Below, in pieces: positions 1 to 7,239 of a stretch of DNA of 30,203 nt. The notes under the pieces are model-generated. The model was given only the letters and a program-made list of their open reading frames with translations, was not told the DNA's origin and did not search any database. Both the position numbers and the translations under genes were made by a program. The stretch comes from Lachnospiraceae bacterium UBA7054 (GTDB taxonomy: Bacteria > Bacillota > Clostridia > Lachnospirales > Lachnospiraceae): positions 1 through 30,203 of the forward strand of contig DLAF01000006.1 of the NCBI GenBank assembly GCA_002492725.1, in the 5' to 3' direction. Position 1 is the first letter of the stretch. Every line of letters starts with the position of its first letter.

Positions 1-39
1 TCCTACAATAAACTTACGCTATCCTGGGTGATTATTTTG

Positions 40-68
40 TTGACAATGCGTATTATGCGCATTACAAT
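40..68 (+). promoter_or_regulatory. hicAB promoter with repeat in spacer
   Basis: A perfect -35 hexamer TTGACA (40-45) is followed by exactly 17 bp and a near-consensus -10 TACAAT (63-68). The spacer (46-62) contains ATGCG-N7-CGCAT, which can also be read as two 9-bp tandem units, ATGCGTATT and ATGCGCATT. HicB antitoxins with ribbon-helix-helix domains are known to repress their own operons, so this repeat is the natural operator candidate. The promoter is seen directly; its use as an operator is inferred. Confidence 0.75.
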
Positions 69-121
69 ATAGTTAAATAAACGGAGAGGAGTGATGCCAT
101 GAATGAATAAGGGGGTATTGA

Positions 122-301
122 ATGAGATTTAGGGAAATTGAGAGTATAATATTAAAAGATGGATGGTATCAAGTAAAGCAAAAGGGTTCCCATCATCAAT
201 ACAAACACTCGACTAAATCTGGAAAAATTACAATTCCAGAGCATGGAGGGGATTTGAATCCTGATACGGTAAAATCAATTTTGAGGCAAGCGGGGCTTTG
301 A
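122..301 (+). CDS. hicA: HicA-family mRNA interferase toxin
   Basis: A 59-residue protein of normal HicA length. HicA toxins are small double-stranded-RNA-binding-fold ribonucleases that cleave mRNA and are neutralised by HicB. The sequence reads MRFREIESIILKDGWY, then QKGSHHQYKH and ends near VKSILRQAGL. The GSHHQY/KH segment holds the conserved catalytic histidine region, and the DLNPDTVKSIL stretch is typical of the family C-terminus. The start at 122 follows an AGGGGG ribosome binding site (110-115). Two mini-ORFs of two and three codons lie just upstream. hicB begins about 30 bp downstream, which is the normal toxin-first order. The identification rests on remembered family motifs but the match is strong. 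Confidence 0.9.
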   Translation: MRFREIESIILKDGWYQVKQKGSHHQYKHSTKSGKITIPEHGGDLNPDTVKSILRQAGL

Positions 302-332
302 CTGCATCTTTATATTAAGGAAGGTGAATATA

Positions 333-734
333 GTGAAATTAGTTTATCCAGCAATATTTAAGCCATTTACAGATCAAAGTGGAGGATATGTGGTAGAATT
401 TCCAGACCTACCCGGTTGTGTAACAGAAGGCAAAGACTTGGAACAGGCTATTGAAATGGGGATTGATGCCGCCAGCGGTTGGATACTGGGAGAGCTTGAA
501 GATGGCGAGCAAATTCCATATCCCTCTGACTATTCAAAAATAACTGTTGAAAATGGGTGCATGATAAATATGTTATTATTAGATATTGATGCTTATGAAG
601 AAAAATATGGTGGAAAGGCCGTAAGAAAAAACCTTACTATTCCAGCATGGTTGAATAGTTTTGCTGAAAAAAATCATATCAATTTTTCTAAACTTTTGCA
701 AGATACTTTATTCTCGATGGCTCAAGCAAAATAA
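333..734 (+). CDS. hicB: HicB-family antitoxin
   Basis: Antitoxin partner of the upstream HicA, 133 residues. The N-terminal half (about 1-65) is the HicB RNase-H-like fold with the hallmark GGYVVEFPDLPGC followed by AIEMGIDAASGWI. The C-terminal part (about 92-130, NLTIPAWLNSFAEKNHINF then LLQDTLF) looks like a ribbon-helix-helix DNA-binding segment, so the protein can both block the toxin and bind the promoter. I chose the GTG at 333 because AAGGAAGGTG lies about 7 nt before it and the product then begins MKLVYPAIF like its relatives. A GTG at 324 would overlap the ribosome binding site. A rho-independent hairpin follows directly, so hicA-hicB is a self-contained two-gene operon. Base composition is AT-rich compared with the genes further right. 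Confidence 0.9.
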   Translation: MKLVYPAIFKPFTDQSGGYVVEFPDLPGCVTEGKDLEQAIEMGIDAASGWILGELEDGEQIPYPSDYSKITVENGCMINMLLLDIDAYEEKYGGKAVRKNLTIPAWLNSFAEKNHINFSKLLQDTLFSMAQAK

Positions 735-741
735 ATATGGG

Positions 742-770
742 GAGCTGCCTTTTATGAGGCAGCTTCTTTT
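742..770 (+). terminator. Rho-independent terminator after hicAB
   Basis: GAGCTGCCT and AGGCAGCTT can form a stem of about 8-9 bp around the loop TTTATG, followed by CTTTTC. It lies 8 bp after the hicB stop codon and separates the toxin-antitoxin operon from the acetyltransferase. Confidence 0.75.
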
Positions 771-813
771 CGCGGCGCAGGGCAAAGATGTCAGATTTAT
801 GGAGGAAACATGC

Positions 814-1305
814 GTGATCAGACAAGCTGATAAACGTGATATTCCCAGAATCGCGGAGATCATTGTGTTTGGAAAAAGAGTGGCTTACAGACCGATCTTT
901 GAAAATGATGAAGTATCATTTAATGAACTGCAGGTTGTCGCTTTATATGAAGCCTATCAAAAGAATCCTGAAATCTTAAAGGGGATGTATCTTTATGACG
1001 ACGGAATTGTCAAAGGAGTGATCAAAGGACATCCTGAAGATGATAAAACGATAGAGATTACCGATTTCTATGTGGAGCCTTTTTTTGTAGGACAGGGGAT
1101 AGGGACGCTTTTGGTAGAATATTTGATTTCGCAGGTCAGAGAAAAAGGATTTCAGAAAATCCTATTATGGGTGATTAAGGATAATGTGAGAGCGAGAAAG
1201 TTTTATGAAAAGAATGGATTTATCAATAGCGCGAAAACGCGCATCATAGAGGGAACGGGGAAGGAGGATTGCTGCTATGAATACAGATTGACAGAGTCTG
1301 TATGA
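814..1305 (+). CDS. GNAT-family N-acetyltransferase
   Basis: A 163-residue GNAT acetyltransferase that would transfer an acetyl group from acetyl-CoA to an amine; the substrate is unknown. The acetyl-CoA-binding motif A is clear (ITDFYVEPFFVGQGIGTLL, with the Q/R-x-x-G-x-G/A core as GQGIGT), and motif B follows (KILLWVIKDNVRARKFYEKN). The N-terminus VIRQADKRDIPRIAEI is typical of the fold. The GTG at 814 is preferred because GGAGG sits 8 nt upstream. An ATG at 799 would contain that ribosome binding site, and an upstream extension would run back into the hicAB terminator. The gene is AT-rich like hicAB. It may be part of the same acquired patch. Confidence 0.85.
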   Translation: MIRQADKRDIPRIAEIIVFGKRVAYRPIFENDEVSFNELQVVALYEAYQKNPEILKGMYLYDDGIVKGVIKGHPEDDKTIEITDFYVEPFFVGQGIGTLLVEYLISQVREKGFQKILLWVIKDNVRARKFYEKNGFINSAKTRIIEGTGKEDCCYEYRLTESV

Positions 1306-1409
1306 AACAAAAGGGAATCAGAGCGATGATTGTGAATTATTTTGTGCACTATGCGACAGCAGATTCTACAAAAAAGATGCCAAACACAGTAATCTTTGCT
1401 ATAATCTAA
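1302..1409 (+). CDS. Possible 35-residue small ORF, function unknown
   Basis: An ATG overlapping the acetyltransferase stop codon by ATGA opens a 35-codon frame (MKQKGIRAMIVNYFVHYATA and onward, ending TVIFAII). The overlap could allow translational coupling. I recognise no family, and its 3' end overlaps the candidate promoter of the next operon. It may be a chance ORF or a decayed gene remnant. Confidence 0.2.
   Translation: MKQKGIRAMIVNYFVHYATADSTKKMPNTVIFAII
1377..1405 (+). promoter_or_regulatory. Candidate promoter of the glycan gene block
   Basis: A perfect -10 TATAAT (1400-1405) lies about 50 bp before the class II aldolase-like gene. The -35 at 17 bp spacing is ATGCCA (1377-1382), matching TTGACA at four of six positions. 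No other promoter of similar quality is visible before the seven-gene block. Confidence 0.5.
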
Positions 1410-1456
1410 ATATCTTATTTTCAGGAAGAGAAAATCGCTTCAGAATGGAGGTAACT

Positions 1457-2542
1457 ATGCAGGACTTTATCCAAATCTCAAAATACGCGGGAATGCGAAA
1501 TGACTTGGCGCAGGCAGGGGGCGGCAATACCTCCATGAAGGCGGACGATCAGGTCATGCTGGTGAAATGCTCGGGTTTCCAGCTTGCAGACGTGAGCGAA
1601 GAAAACGGGTACGCGAAGGTAGATTACCGCTTGATTGTGGAGTATTTTCAGGAGAATGTCAAAGAAGGCGACGAATCCGTATTTACGGAGGAGGCAGGAA
1701 AGGCGCTTCTTGCAAGGGCACAGATAGAAGGGGGACGTGCTTCTATTGAGACGTTCCTCCATGCGGTGACGGGGAAGTATACCCTGCATTCGCATCCTAC
1801 CTTGGTTAATATCCTCACGGCAAGGGCAGGCGGCATGGATGCACTGTGCACGCTTTTCCCGGAGGCGGTATTTGTTCCTTACAGAAAGCCCGGTGCGGCG
1901 CTGGCGGAAGCCTATTATAAACAGTACCGCGAAAAGCAGGCGCAGGGTGCAGACGGGTCAGTTATTTTTCTGGCAAATCACGGTCTGGTGGTGAGCGGCG
2001 ATTCGGCACAGCGTGTGATTGAAGGCACGGAAGAGGTACTGCGAAAAATTGCGGCGTATTTACAGATCTCCTACGACGCATATCCGAACGCGACGAAGCT
2101 ATGGAGAGCTTTTGCTGATATTCCGGGGCTTTCGGATAAGATTGTTTATTTATCAGAAAATAGTTTTCTGACCGGGGAAGGAAAAATAACCCGCGAAGGT
2201 GAAACGAAAGCGGTGTTCAAGGAAGAGACATGGAATCATGCATTCTGTCCGGACTGCATTGTTTACGGTGCGAAGAAACCGCTTTTTTTAACCGATGACT
2301 TTACAGGGAAGGATGTTATTTCCTTTATAGAACAAAACGGGATTCCGGCGATGGTCTGCTATCAGGGGCGTTTTTACATATTGGCGGAGAGTGTGAAAAA
2401 GGCGCAGGAGATTGAGAATGTGATGAGCTTTGCAGCGCAGGTACAGGCGGCGAATCTTACTTATGGAATGGAATATTTGAGTGCAGAACAGCAGGACGAG
2501 CTGTTAAATTGGGACGCGGAGAAATATCGCAGAAAGCTGTAG
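1457..2542 (+). CDS. Class II aldolase/adducin-family protein
   Basis: A 361-residue protein whose N-terminal ~210 residues are a class II (zinc) aldolase/epimerase domain. These enzymes cleave or form C-C bonds in sugar phosphates, or epimerise them. Visible signatures are GGGNTSMK (21-28, phosphate-binding loop), an acidic residue in SIETFLH (E98), the metal pair H111/H113 in LHSHP, and H175 in NHGLVVSG. The remaining ~150 residues, with HAFCPDCIVYG and a Lys-rich end, form an extra C-terminal domain I do not recognise; simple fuculose aldolases are only about 215 residues. The ATG at 1457 follows GGAGG; an in-frame ATG at 1445 lies inside that ribosome binding site. It is the first gene of the block and ends 23 bp before the nucleotidyltransferase. 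The substrate is unknown; a sugar- or ketose-phosphate used downstream is the inference. Confidence 0.8.
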   Translation: MQDFIQISKYAGMRNDLAQAGGGNTSMKADDQVMLVKCSGFQLADVSEENGYAKVDYRLIVEYFQENVKEGDESVFTEEAGKALLARAQIEGGRASIETFLHAVTGKYTLHSHPTLVNILTARAGGMDALCTLFPEAVFVPYRKPGAALAEAYYKQYREKQAQGADGSVIFLANHGLVVSGDSAQRVIEGTEEVLRKIAAYLQISYDAYPNATKLWRAFADIPGLSDKIVYLSENSFLTGEGKITREGETKAVFKEETWNHAFCPDCIVYGAKKPLFLTDDFTGKDVISFIEQNGIPAMVCYQGRFYILAESVKKAQEIENVMSFAAQVQAANLTYGMEYLSAEQQDELLNWDAEKYRRKL

Positions 2543-2565
2543 AACGTTTCAGAATGGAGGAAACT

Positions 2566-4299
2566 ATGAACATTATCATACCCATGACAGGCTACGGGTC
2601 GCGCTTTGTGGCGGCAGGCTATCAGGAATTGAAACCTTTTATCCCGGTGATGGGCAAGCCCATCATTAAATGGATTGTGAAAGGAATGTATCCGTCAGAT
2701 GTGCAGTTTGTTTTCGTGTGCCGCGGGGAGCATTTACAAAAGGATCCTTCTATGAAGGATAAACTGCTTGCGCTTTCGCCGAATGCCGTGATCGTTTCTA
2801 TAGAGGACTGGGTGAAAAAAGGACCGGTCTGGGATGTGCTGCGGGCTTATCGCGCACTGTGTACGGCGCCTGCCGCAGGAATGGGAACAGAAGCAAACGC
2901 AGACGGGGTGCGAATTGTAAGCGGTGAAGCCGCGCAGTTTCACAAGGGAGACGGCGTTATCATCAATTACTGCGATTTTTATATGAGTTGGGATTATGCC
3001 GCCTTTGCAAAAGAAGCGAAAGAGAGGGACTGCGATGGTGCGGTGCCCTGTTATACGGGATTTCACCCGAATTTGCTGCCGGCAAAAAATTTCTACGCTT
3101 CCTGCCTGACAGATGCAAATGACAATCTGGCGGAGATTCGGGAGAAGTATTCGTTTGAGAAAGACAAGACGAAGGCGAAGCATTCTCCGGGGGTATACTA
3201 TTTTAAGAACGGCGAAACGATGGAAAAATACTGTCAGCGATTGACAGAGCATGAGGAGTGCGCCATTAACGGTGAGTTTTACGCAAGTCTTCCTTATAAT
3301 TTTATGGTGCGTGACGGACTGAAAGTATGGGTTCCCACAAATGTCACCTATTTTTGCCAGTGGGGAACACCCGAGGATCTGCGGGAATTTGTCTATTGGA
3401 CAGATTTGGTTTTACATAATGAAAAAAGCGAAAAAACGGTAGACGAGACGACTGCGGATAACGGAAACGGACAGGATAAAAATACGTGTGCGGGAAAGGT
3501 TTTGATTCCCATGGCGGGCGCGGGGCAGCGCTTTGCCGATGCGGGATACCGCGTACATAAACCGGCGATCACCACGATCGACAGATGGGACGGTACGGAG
3601 AAGCCCATGGTGGTCTGCGCCACAAAAGACCTTCCCGGTGTGGAGGAGGACGGTGCCAATGTGATCTATGTGGACCGCACCTTCCATAAGGAAGACGGTG
3701 TGGAGGACGCCATCAGAGCCTATTATCCAAAAGCACAGTTCATCACGGTTGAGAAGCTGACAGAGGGACAGGCCTGTACCTGTATGCTGGCGGAATCCTA
3801 TCTGGATCCCGAGGAGCCGCTGCTGATTGCGGGTTGTGATAACGGGATGGATATAGACAGAAAAGCGTTTGAGGATACCGCAAAGGATTGTGACTGCATT
3901 GTCTTTACCTATCGACACAACGAAGCGGTTTTACAAAATCCCAATGCCTACGGCTGGATGCTTACCGATGAACAGGGAAATGTTACAGGCACGTCAATCA
4001 AAAAGGCGATTTCCGACACACCGATGGAGGATCCCGCGGTGGTAGCAACCTTCTGGTTTCGGAAGGCAAAGGTTTTTTTGGAAGCGACAGCAAAGATGAT
4101 TCAGGAAAATGACAGGATCAACGGAGAATTTTATGTAGACCAGACAGTGAAACATGTGTTAGACTTAGGATATCGGGCTAAGATTTTTGATATTGACCGT
4201 TACGTGGGCTGGGGAACGCCCGCCGATTATGAGGGATATCAGAAAACATATGCCTACTTTAAGGGATTTTTGGCTTTGGAGCAGAAAAAGCTTTCATAA
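2566..4299 (+). CDS. Tandem two-domain sugar nucleotidyltransferase
   Basis: A 577-residue protein with two related NTP-transferase (GT-A-like) domains. Domain 1 (about 1-290) begins with IIPMTGYGSRF then ELKPFIPVMGKPI. Domain 2 (about 312-577) begins LIPMAGAGQRF then HKP and EKPM. These are the nucleotide-binding G-x-G-x-R...KP signatures of sugar-1-phosphate nucleotidyltransferases. Both domains carry an acidic metal-site candidate (NYCDFYMSW; AGCDNGMD) and repeat INGEFY (234; 518), then WGTPED or WGTPAD about 31-32 residues later, so the protein is an internal duplication. The linker (about 290-310) is polar and low in complexity. The enzyme would make NDP- or CDP-activated sugars or polyols from phosphates supplied by neighbours. 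The ATG at 2566 follows GGAGG. One domain may be regulatory or have a different substrate; sequence alone does not decide. Confidence 0.8.
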   Translation: MNIIIPMTGYGSRFVAAGYQELKPFIPVMGKPIIKWIVKGMYPSDVQFVFVCRGEHLQKDPSMKDKLLALSPNAVIVSIEDWVKKGPVWDVLRAYRALCTAPAAGMGTEANADGVRIVSGEAAQFHKGDGVIINYCDFYMSWDYAAFAKEAKERDCDGAVPCYTGFHPNLLPAKNFYASCLTDANDNLAEIREKYSFEKDKTKAKHSPGVYYFKNGETMEKYCQRLTEHEECAINGEFYASLPYNFMVRDGLKVWVPTNVTYFCQWGTPEDLREFVYWTDLVLHNEKSEKTVDETTADNGNGQDKNTCAGKVLIPMAGAGQRFADAGYRVHKPAITTIDRWDGTEKPMVVCATKDLPGVEEDGANVIYVDRTFHKEDGVEDAIRAYYPKAQFITVEKLTEGQACTCMLAESYLDPEEPLLIAGCDNGMDIDRKAFEDTAKDCDCIVFTYRHNEAVLQNPNAYGWMLTDEQGNVTGTSIKKAISDTPMEDPAVVATFWFRKAKVFLEATAKMIQENDRINGEFYVDQTVKHVLDLGYRAKIFDIDRYVGWGTPADYEGYQKTYAYFKGFLALEQKKLS

Positions 4300-4331
4300 A
4301 AGCGGTACTAAAGGGAGAAATGGGCTGAGAG

Positions 4332-6434
4332 ATGCGCTACAGGCTCGACATGGAAAAAAATTATCAGAAATATCTGCGGGCTTCCATCCTTGTGGGGGTG
4401 TTGTTTAAATTACTTTTGATGGGCCTTTTTTCTTCGGATTATCAGGATAGGATGTTTATTCCCTTTGTGAACTGTTTTCTTGGCGGGAAAAATCCTTATC
4501 AGGTCTACTATGATAATGCGCTTTTGCCCTCTTTTCCCTATCCGCCCGTTATGCTCCTGATGGAATGCATCGGCGGCGTTTTTGTCACTTCCTTTGGGGG
4601 AATGCCGCTTTTTTTGAGGAATCTTATTTTCAAGCTGCCGCTTCTGTTTGTCGATCTTCTGGGTCTGTATTTTCTGCTTCGGCTTTCCAGAGATAAGAGA
4701 AAATATATTCTCGTTTTGTATTTCCTGTCGCCCATCATATTGTATGCTTCTTATATGCACGGACAGCTGGATCTCATTCCGACCGTGTTCTTGCTGGGTG
4801 CGGTCTATTATTTGACGCAGATGGGACGGGCAGCCGTGAAGGAGACGGCCTGCGAGTGGTGGTTTATCCTGTTTTTTTCACTGGCGCTTTCTTCCAAACT
4901 ACATATAGTGGCAGCGCTGCCGCTTTTCTATCTCTATCTGTACAAAAAAAAGGGCTGGAGGAAGGCAGTTTTTATGACAGGGCTGCCGATTCTTTTTACG
5001 ATTGCGGCGATACTGCCCTTCTGGGGGTCCGGCTTTTTCAATATGGTTCTGTTTAACAGGGAACAGCAGGCGATTAATATGGTGTACCTCGATTATGGGA
5101 ACGCACATCTGCTGCTTACGGTACTGGCACTGTTATTTCTCTATTTTCAGGCGTTTCGGGTCAATCAGATGAACGGTGACCTCCTGATCAGCATGACGGG
5201 ACTGCTCTTTTCGGTGTTTGTGGCACTCGTGCCGGCGATGCCGGCCTGGTTTATCTGGGTCGTGCCTTTCTTTATGCTGTATCTGGCAAGGCTTCAGGAA
5301 AACCGTGGCAAGATGGTGCTCGTGTATGGTGGCTTTAATTTGCTGTATTTATTGTACTATGTATTTTTCCATCAGACGCAGTTTGTGGATCTGTACTTTT
5401 TGGGAAACAGCTTAAAGGATATCAAATTTTCCGGAGGAAACCTGAAAGACATTGTATTTTCCCTTATGGTAGGTGTATTTTTGATCCTGGTGGTCAGTAT
5501 GTATCTCTATGGCGTGGGGAGCAATTCTTACTATCGCAGGAGAAGCCGGCCTTTTACCATTGGTATTGCGGGAGACAGCGGTGCGGGGAAAAGCAGGCTT
5601 TTAGAAATCCTGGAGGCGCTCTTTTCGAAGGAGCGGCTGCTTTCCGTGGAAGGTGACGGCGATCACAAATGGGAGCGTGGAGACCATAATTGGGAGGAGA
5701 TGACCCATTTAAATCCCCGGGCAAATTATCTATACAGACAGGCGTCGGATCTGCAGGTGCTGCGAGGAAATAATACGGTAAACCGCGCAGATTATGACCA
5801 TGAAACGGGCACTTTTACCAAAAAGCGCAGACTTGTGCCAAAACCTTATGTGGTTTTATGCGGGCTGCATTCCCTGTATCTGCCGCAGATGAGACAGGTG
5901 CTGGACATGAAGATCTATCTGGATACCGATGAGGCGCTGCGCTGTCATTGGAAGCTGTGCAGAGATCAGAATGACAGAGGCCATGGGCGGGCAGCAATCC
6001 TGGAGCAGATCAAGGCAAGGCGAAAGGATGCGGAAATGTACATCCATCCTCAAAGGCAGTATGCGGATCTGGTGATACGGTATTTTGATGAGACACTTGC
6101 AGCCAGGCCGGAGAAGGCCGGCCGGCTTTCAGAAATCAGTCTGAGCGTGGAGTTTGTGATGGATGTGGGAATTAATGTGGAACCGCTTCTGTCACTTTTG
6201 CAGGATCGGGGCGTGAAGGGTGTTCTTTCCTGCGACGATCCTCTGCACCAGAAGGTTTCCTTTAATGGACAGGAGATCAAGAGGAACGGAAGGCTCTGGG
6301 CAAAGGCGGCGTCGGCGGCAATTCCGCAGATCGAGGATTTGACAGGCGGTCGAACGGTTTGGGAGGACGGCGTCAATGGTCTGGTACAGCTTATGCTTCT
6401 GCTGGTGATCAGTGAGATCATGAAGCGGGATTGA
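4332..6434 (+). CDS. Polytopic glycosyltransferase-like membrane protein fused to PRK/uridine-kinase-like domain
   Basis: A 700-residue fusion. Residues about 15-395 hold some ten to twelve hydrophobic segments, with an early loop FSSDYQDRMFIPF and a PYPP motif, resembling GT-C/GT87-type membrane glycosyltransferases that use polyprenyl-phosphate donors. After a short basic linker (YYRRRSRPF) comes a cytosolic kinase domain with a P-loop GDSGAGKS (414-421) and RADYDHETGTF, which resembles the P-x-YDH-x-x-G segment of phosphoribulokinase and uridine kinases. About 100 further residues (ending LLLVISEIMKRD) are unrecognised. The kinase would phosphorylate a sugar, polyol or nucleoside; the membrane half would move or transfer a glycosyl group. 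The ATG at 4332 is 32 bp after the nucleotidyltransferase stop; its ribosome binding site is weak and an ATG at 4350 is possible. I see no frameshift at the junction, so the fusion appears genuine. Confidence 0.75.
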   Translation: MRYRLDMEKNYQKYLRASILVGVLFKLLLMGLFSSDYQDRMFIPFVNCFLGGKNPYQVYYDNALLPSFPYPPVMLLMECIGGVFVTSFGGMPLFLRNLIFKLPLLFVDLLGLYFLLRLSRDKRKYILVLYFLSPIILYASYMHGQLDLIPTVFLLGAVYYLTQMGRAAVKETACEWWFILFFSLALSSKLHIVAALPLFYLYLYKKKGWRKAVFMTGLPILFTIAAILPFWGSGFFNMVLFNREQQAINMVYLDYGNAHLLLTVLALLFLYFQAFRVNQMNGDLLISMTGLLFSVFVALVPAMPAWFIWVVPFFMLYLARLQENRGKMVLVYGGFNLLYLLYYVFFHQTQFVDLYFLGNSLKDIKFSGGNLKDIVFSLMVGVFLILVVSMYLYGVGSNSYYRRRSRPFTIGIAGDSGAGKSRLLEILEALFSKERLLSVEGDGDHKWERGDHNWEEMTHLNPRANYLYRQASDLQVLRGNNTVNRADYDHETGTFTKKRRLVPKPYVVLCGLHSLYLPQMRQVLDMKIYLDTDEALRCHWKLCRDQNDRGHGRAAILEQIKARRKDAEMYIHPQRQYADLVIRYFDETLAARPEKAGRLSEISLSVEFVMDVGINVEPLLSLLQDRGVKGVLSCDDPLHQKVSFNGQEIKRNGRLWAKAASAAIPQIEDLTGGRTVWEDGVNGLVQLMLLLVISEIMKRD

Positions 6435-6497
6435 GTCGGGGACGATGAAAGGGAATCAGGGAGAAGAGAAAGAAATAAGATATATGGGAGAGGACAA

Positions 6498-7211
6498 ATG
6501 TTAAGAGCAGTGATTTTTGATCTGGACGGCACCCTTTACGACTATGATAAGCTTGATAAGGAAGCGTTCAGGCGAGTGCAGGAGCTTGTTTTGGAGCGAT
6601 TGGGTGTGAGTGAGGAGCAGAGCGAGGAGGCTTTTAGAAGAGCACGACTGGCAACCAAGAGGAATTTGGGCGAGACGGCAACTTCTCACAGCAGGATGCT
6701 GTATTTTCAGAAAACACTGGAATATCTGGATATCAGGCCATTGTATCTGGCGCTTGAGATGTACGAGATTTACTGGGGCGTCTTTTTAAATAAAATGACG
6801 CTTTATCCGGGGGTCGAGAAACTTATGGATGCGCTGCATGACAAGTATGTCCGCGTGGCGGTTTGCACGGATCTGCTGGCGCAGATTCAGCACAGGAAGT
6901 TAAGGGCATTAAAACTGACGGATGATGTGGACTGTCTGGTGACAAGCGAGGAGGCGGGAGCGGAAAAGCCTTCCCCCAAAATCTTTGAGATGTGTCTTGA
7001 GAAGCTTAGACTGTATCCGAAAGAAGTGTGTTTCGTGGGAGACAGTTTTGAAAAGGACGTGAAAGGCGCGGCGGCAGCAGGGATGCGGGCGATCTGGTTT
7101 AATCCCGAAAAGGCAGCGCCTCCGGAGGGGAGCGAGGATATTGCATTTGAGACGGTGGCCAGTCATGAGGAACTTTATGCGCTGCTCGCCCCTGTGTTAT
7201 CTTTGCCGTGA
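6498..7211 (+). CDS. HAD-superfamily phosphatase
   Basis: A 237-residue HAD hydrolase of the subfamily I (beta-phosphoglucomutase/PGP-like) type. All four HAD motifs are present: DLDGT (motif I, nucleophile D8 and D10), a threonine in VCTDLL (motif II), the lysine in EKPSPKIF (motif III), and GDSFEKDVKGA (motif IV metal site). The helical cap lies between motifs I and II. It would hydrolyse a small phosphate ester or interconvert sugar phosphates. Placed between a kinase fusion and a glycosyltransferase, it probably acts on an intermediate of the same pathway, but general phosphatases of this kind are promiscuous. The ATG at 6498 is preceded by a GGGAGAGG-like ribosome binding site, 63 bp after the previous gene. 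Confidence 0.85.
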   Translation: MLRAVIFDLDGTLYDYDKLDKEAFRRVQELVLERLGVSEEQSEEAFRRARLATKRNLGETATSHSRMLYFQKTLEYLDIRPLYLALEMYEIYWGVFLNKMTLYPGVEKLMDALHDKYVRVAVCTDLLAQIQHRKLRALKLTDDVDCLVTSEEAGAEKPSPKIFEMCLEKLRLYPKEVCFVGDSFEKDVKGAAAAGMRAIWFNPEKAAPPEGSEDIAFETVASHEELYALLAPVLSLP

Positions 7212-7239
7212 AATGAATTGAAAGGAAGGGAGAAGCATC

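Noticed and set aside
661..813. N-terminal extension of the GNAT gene back into hicB
   Set aside because: It would overlap hicB and read through the terminator; the GTG at 814 has the ribosome binding site and the typical N-terminus.
2734..3918. Minus-strand frames opposite the nucleotidyltransferase gene
   Set aside because: Antisense to a gene with clear duplicated motifs and good ribosome binding site; no motifs of their own.
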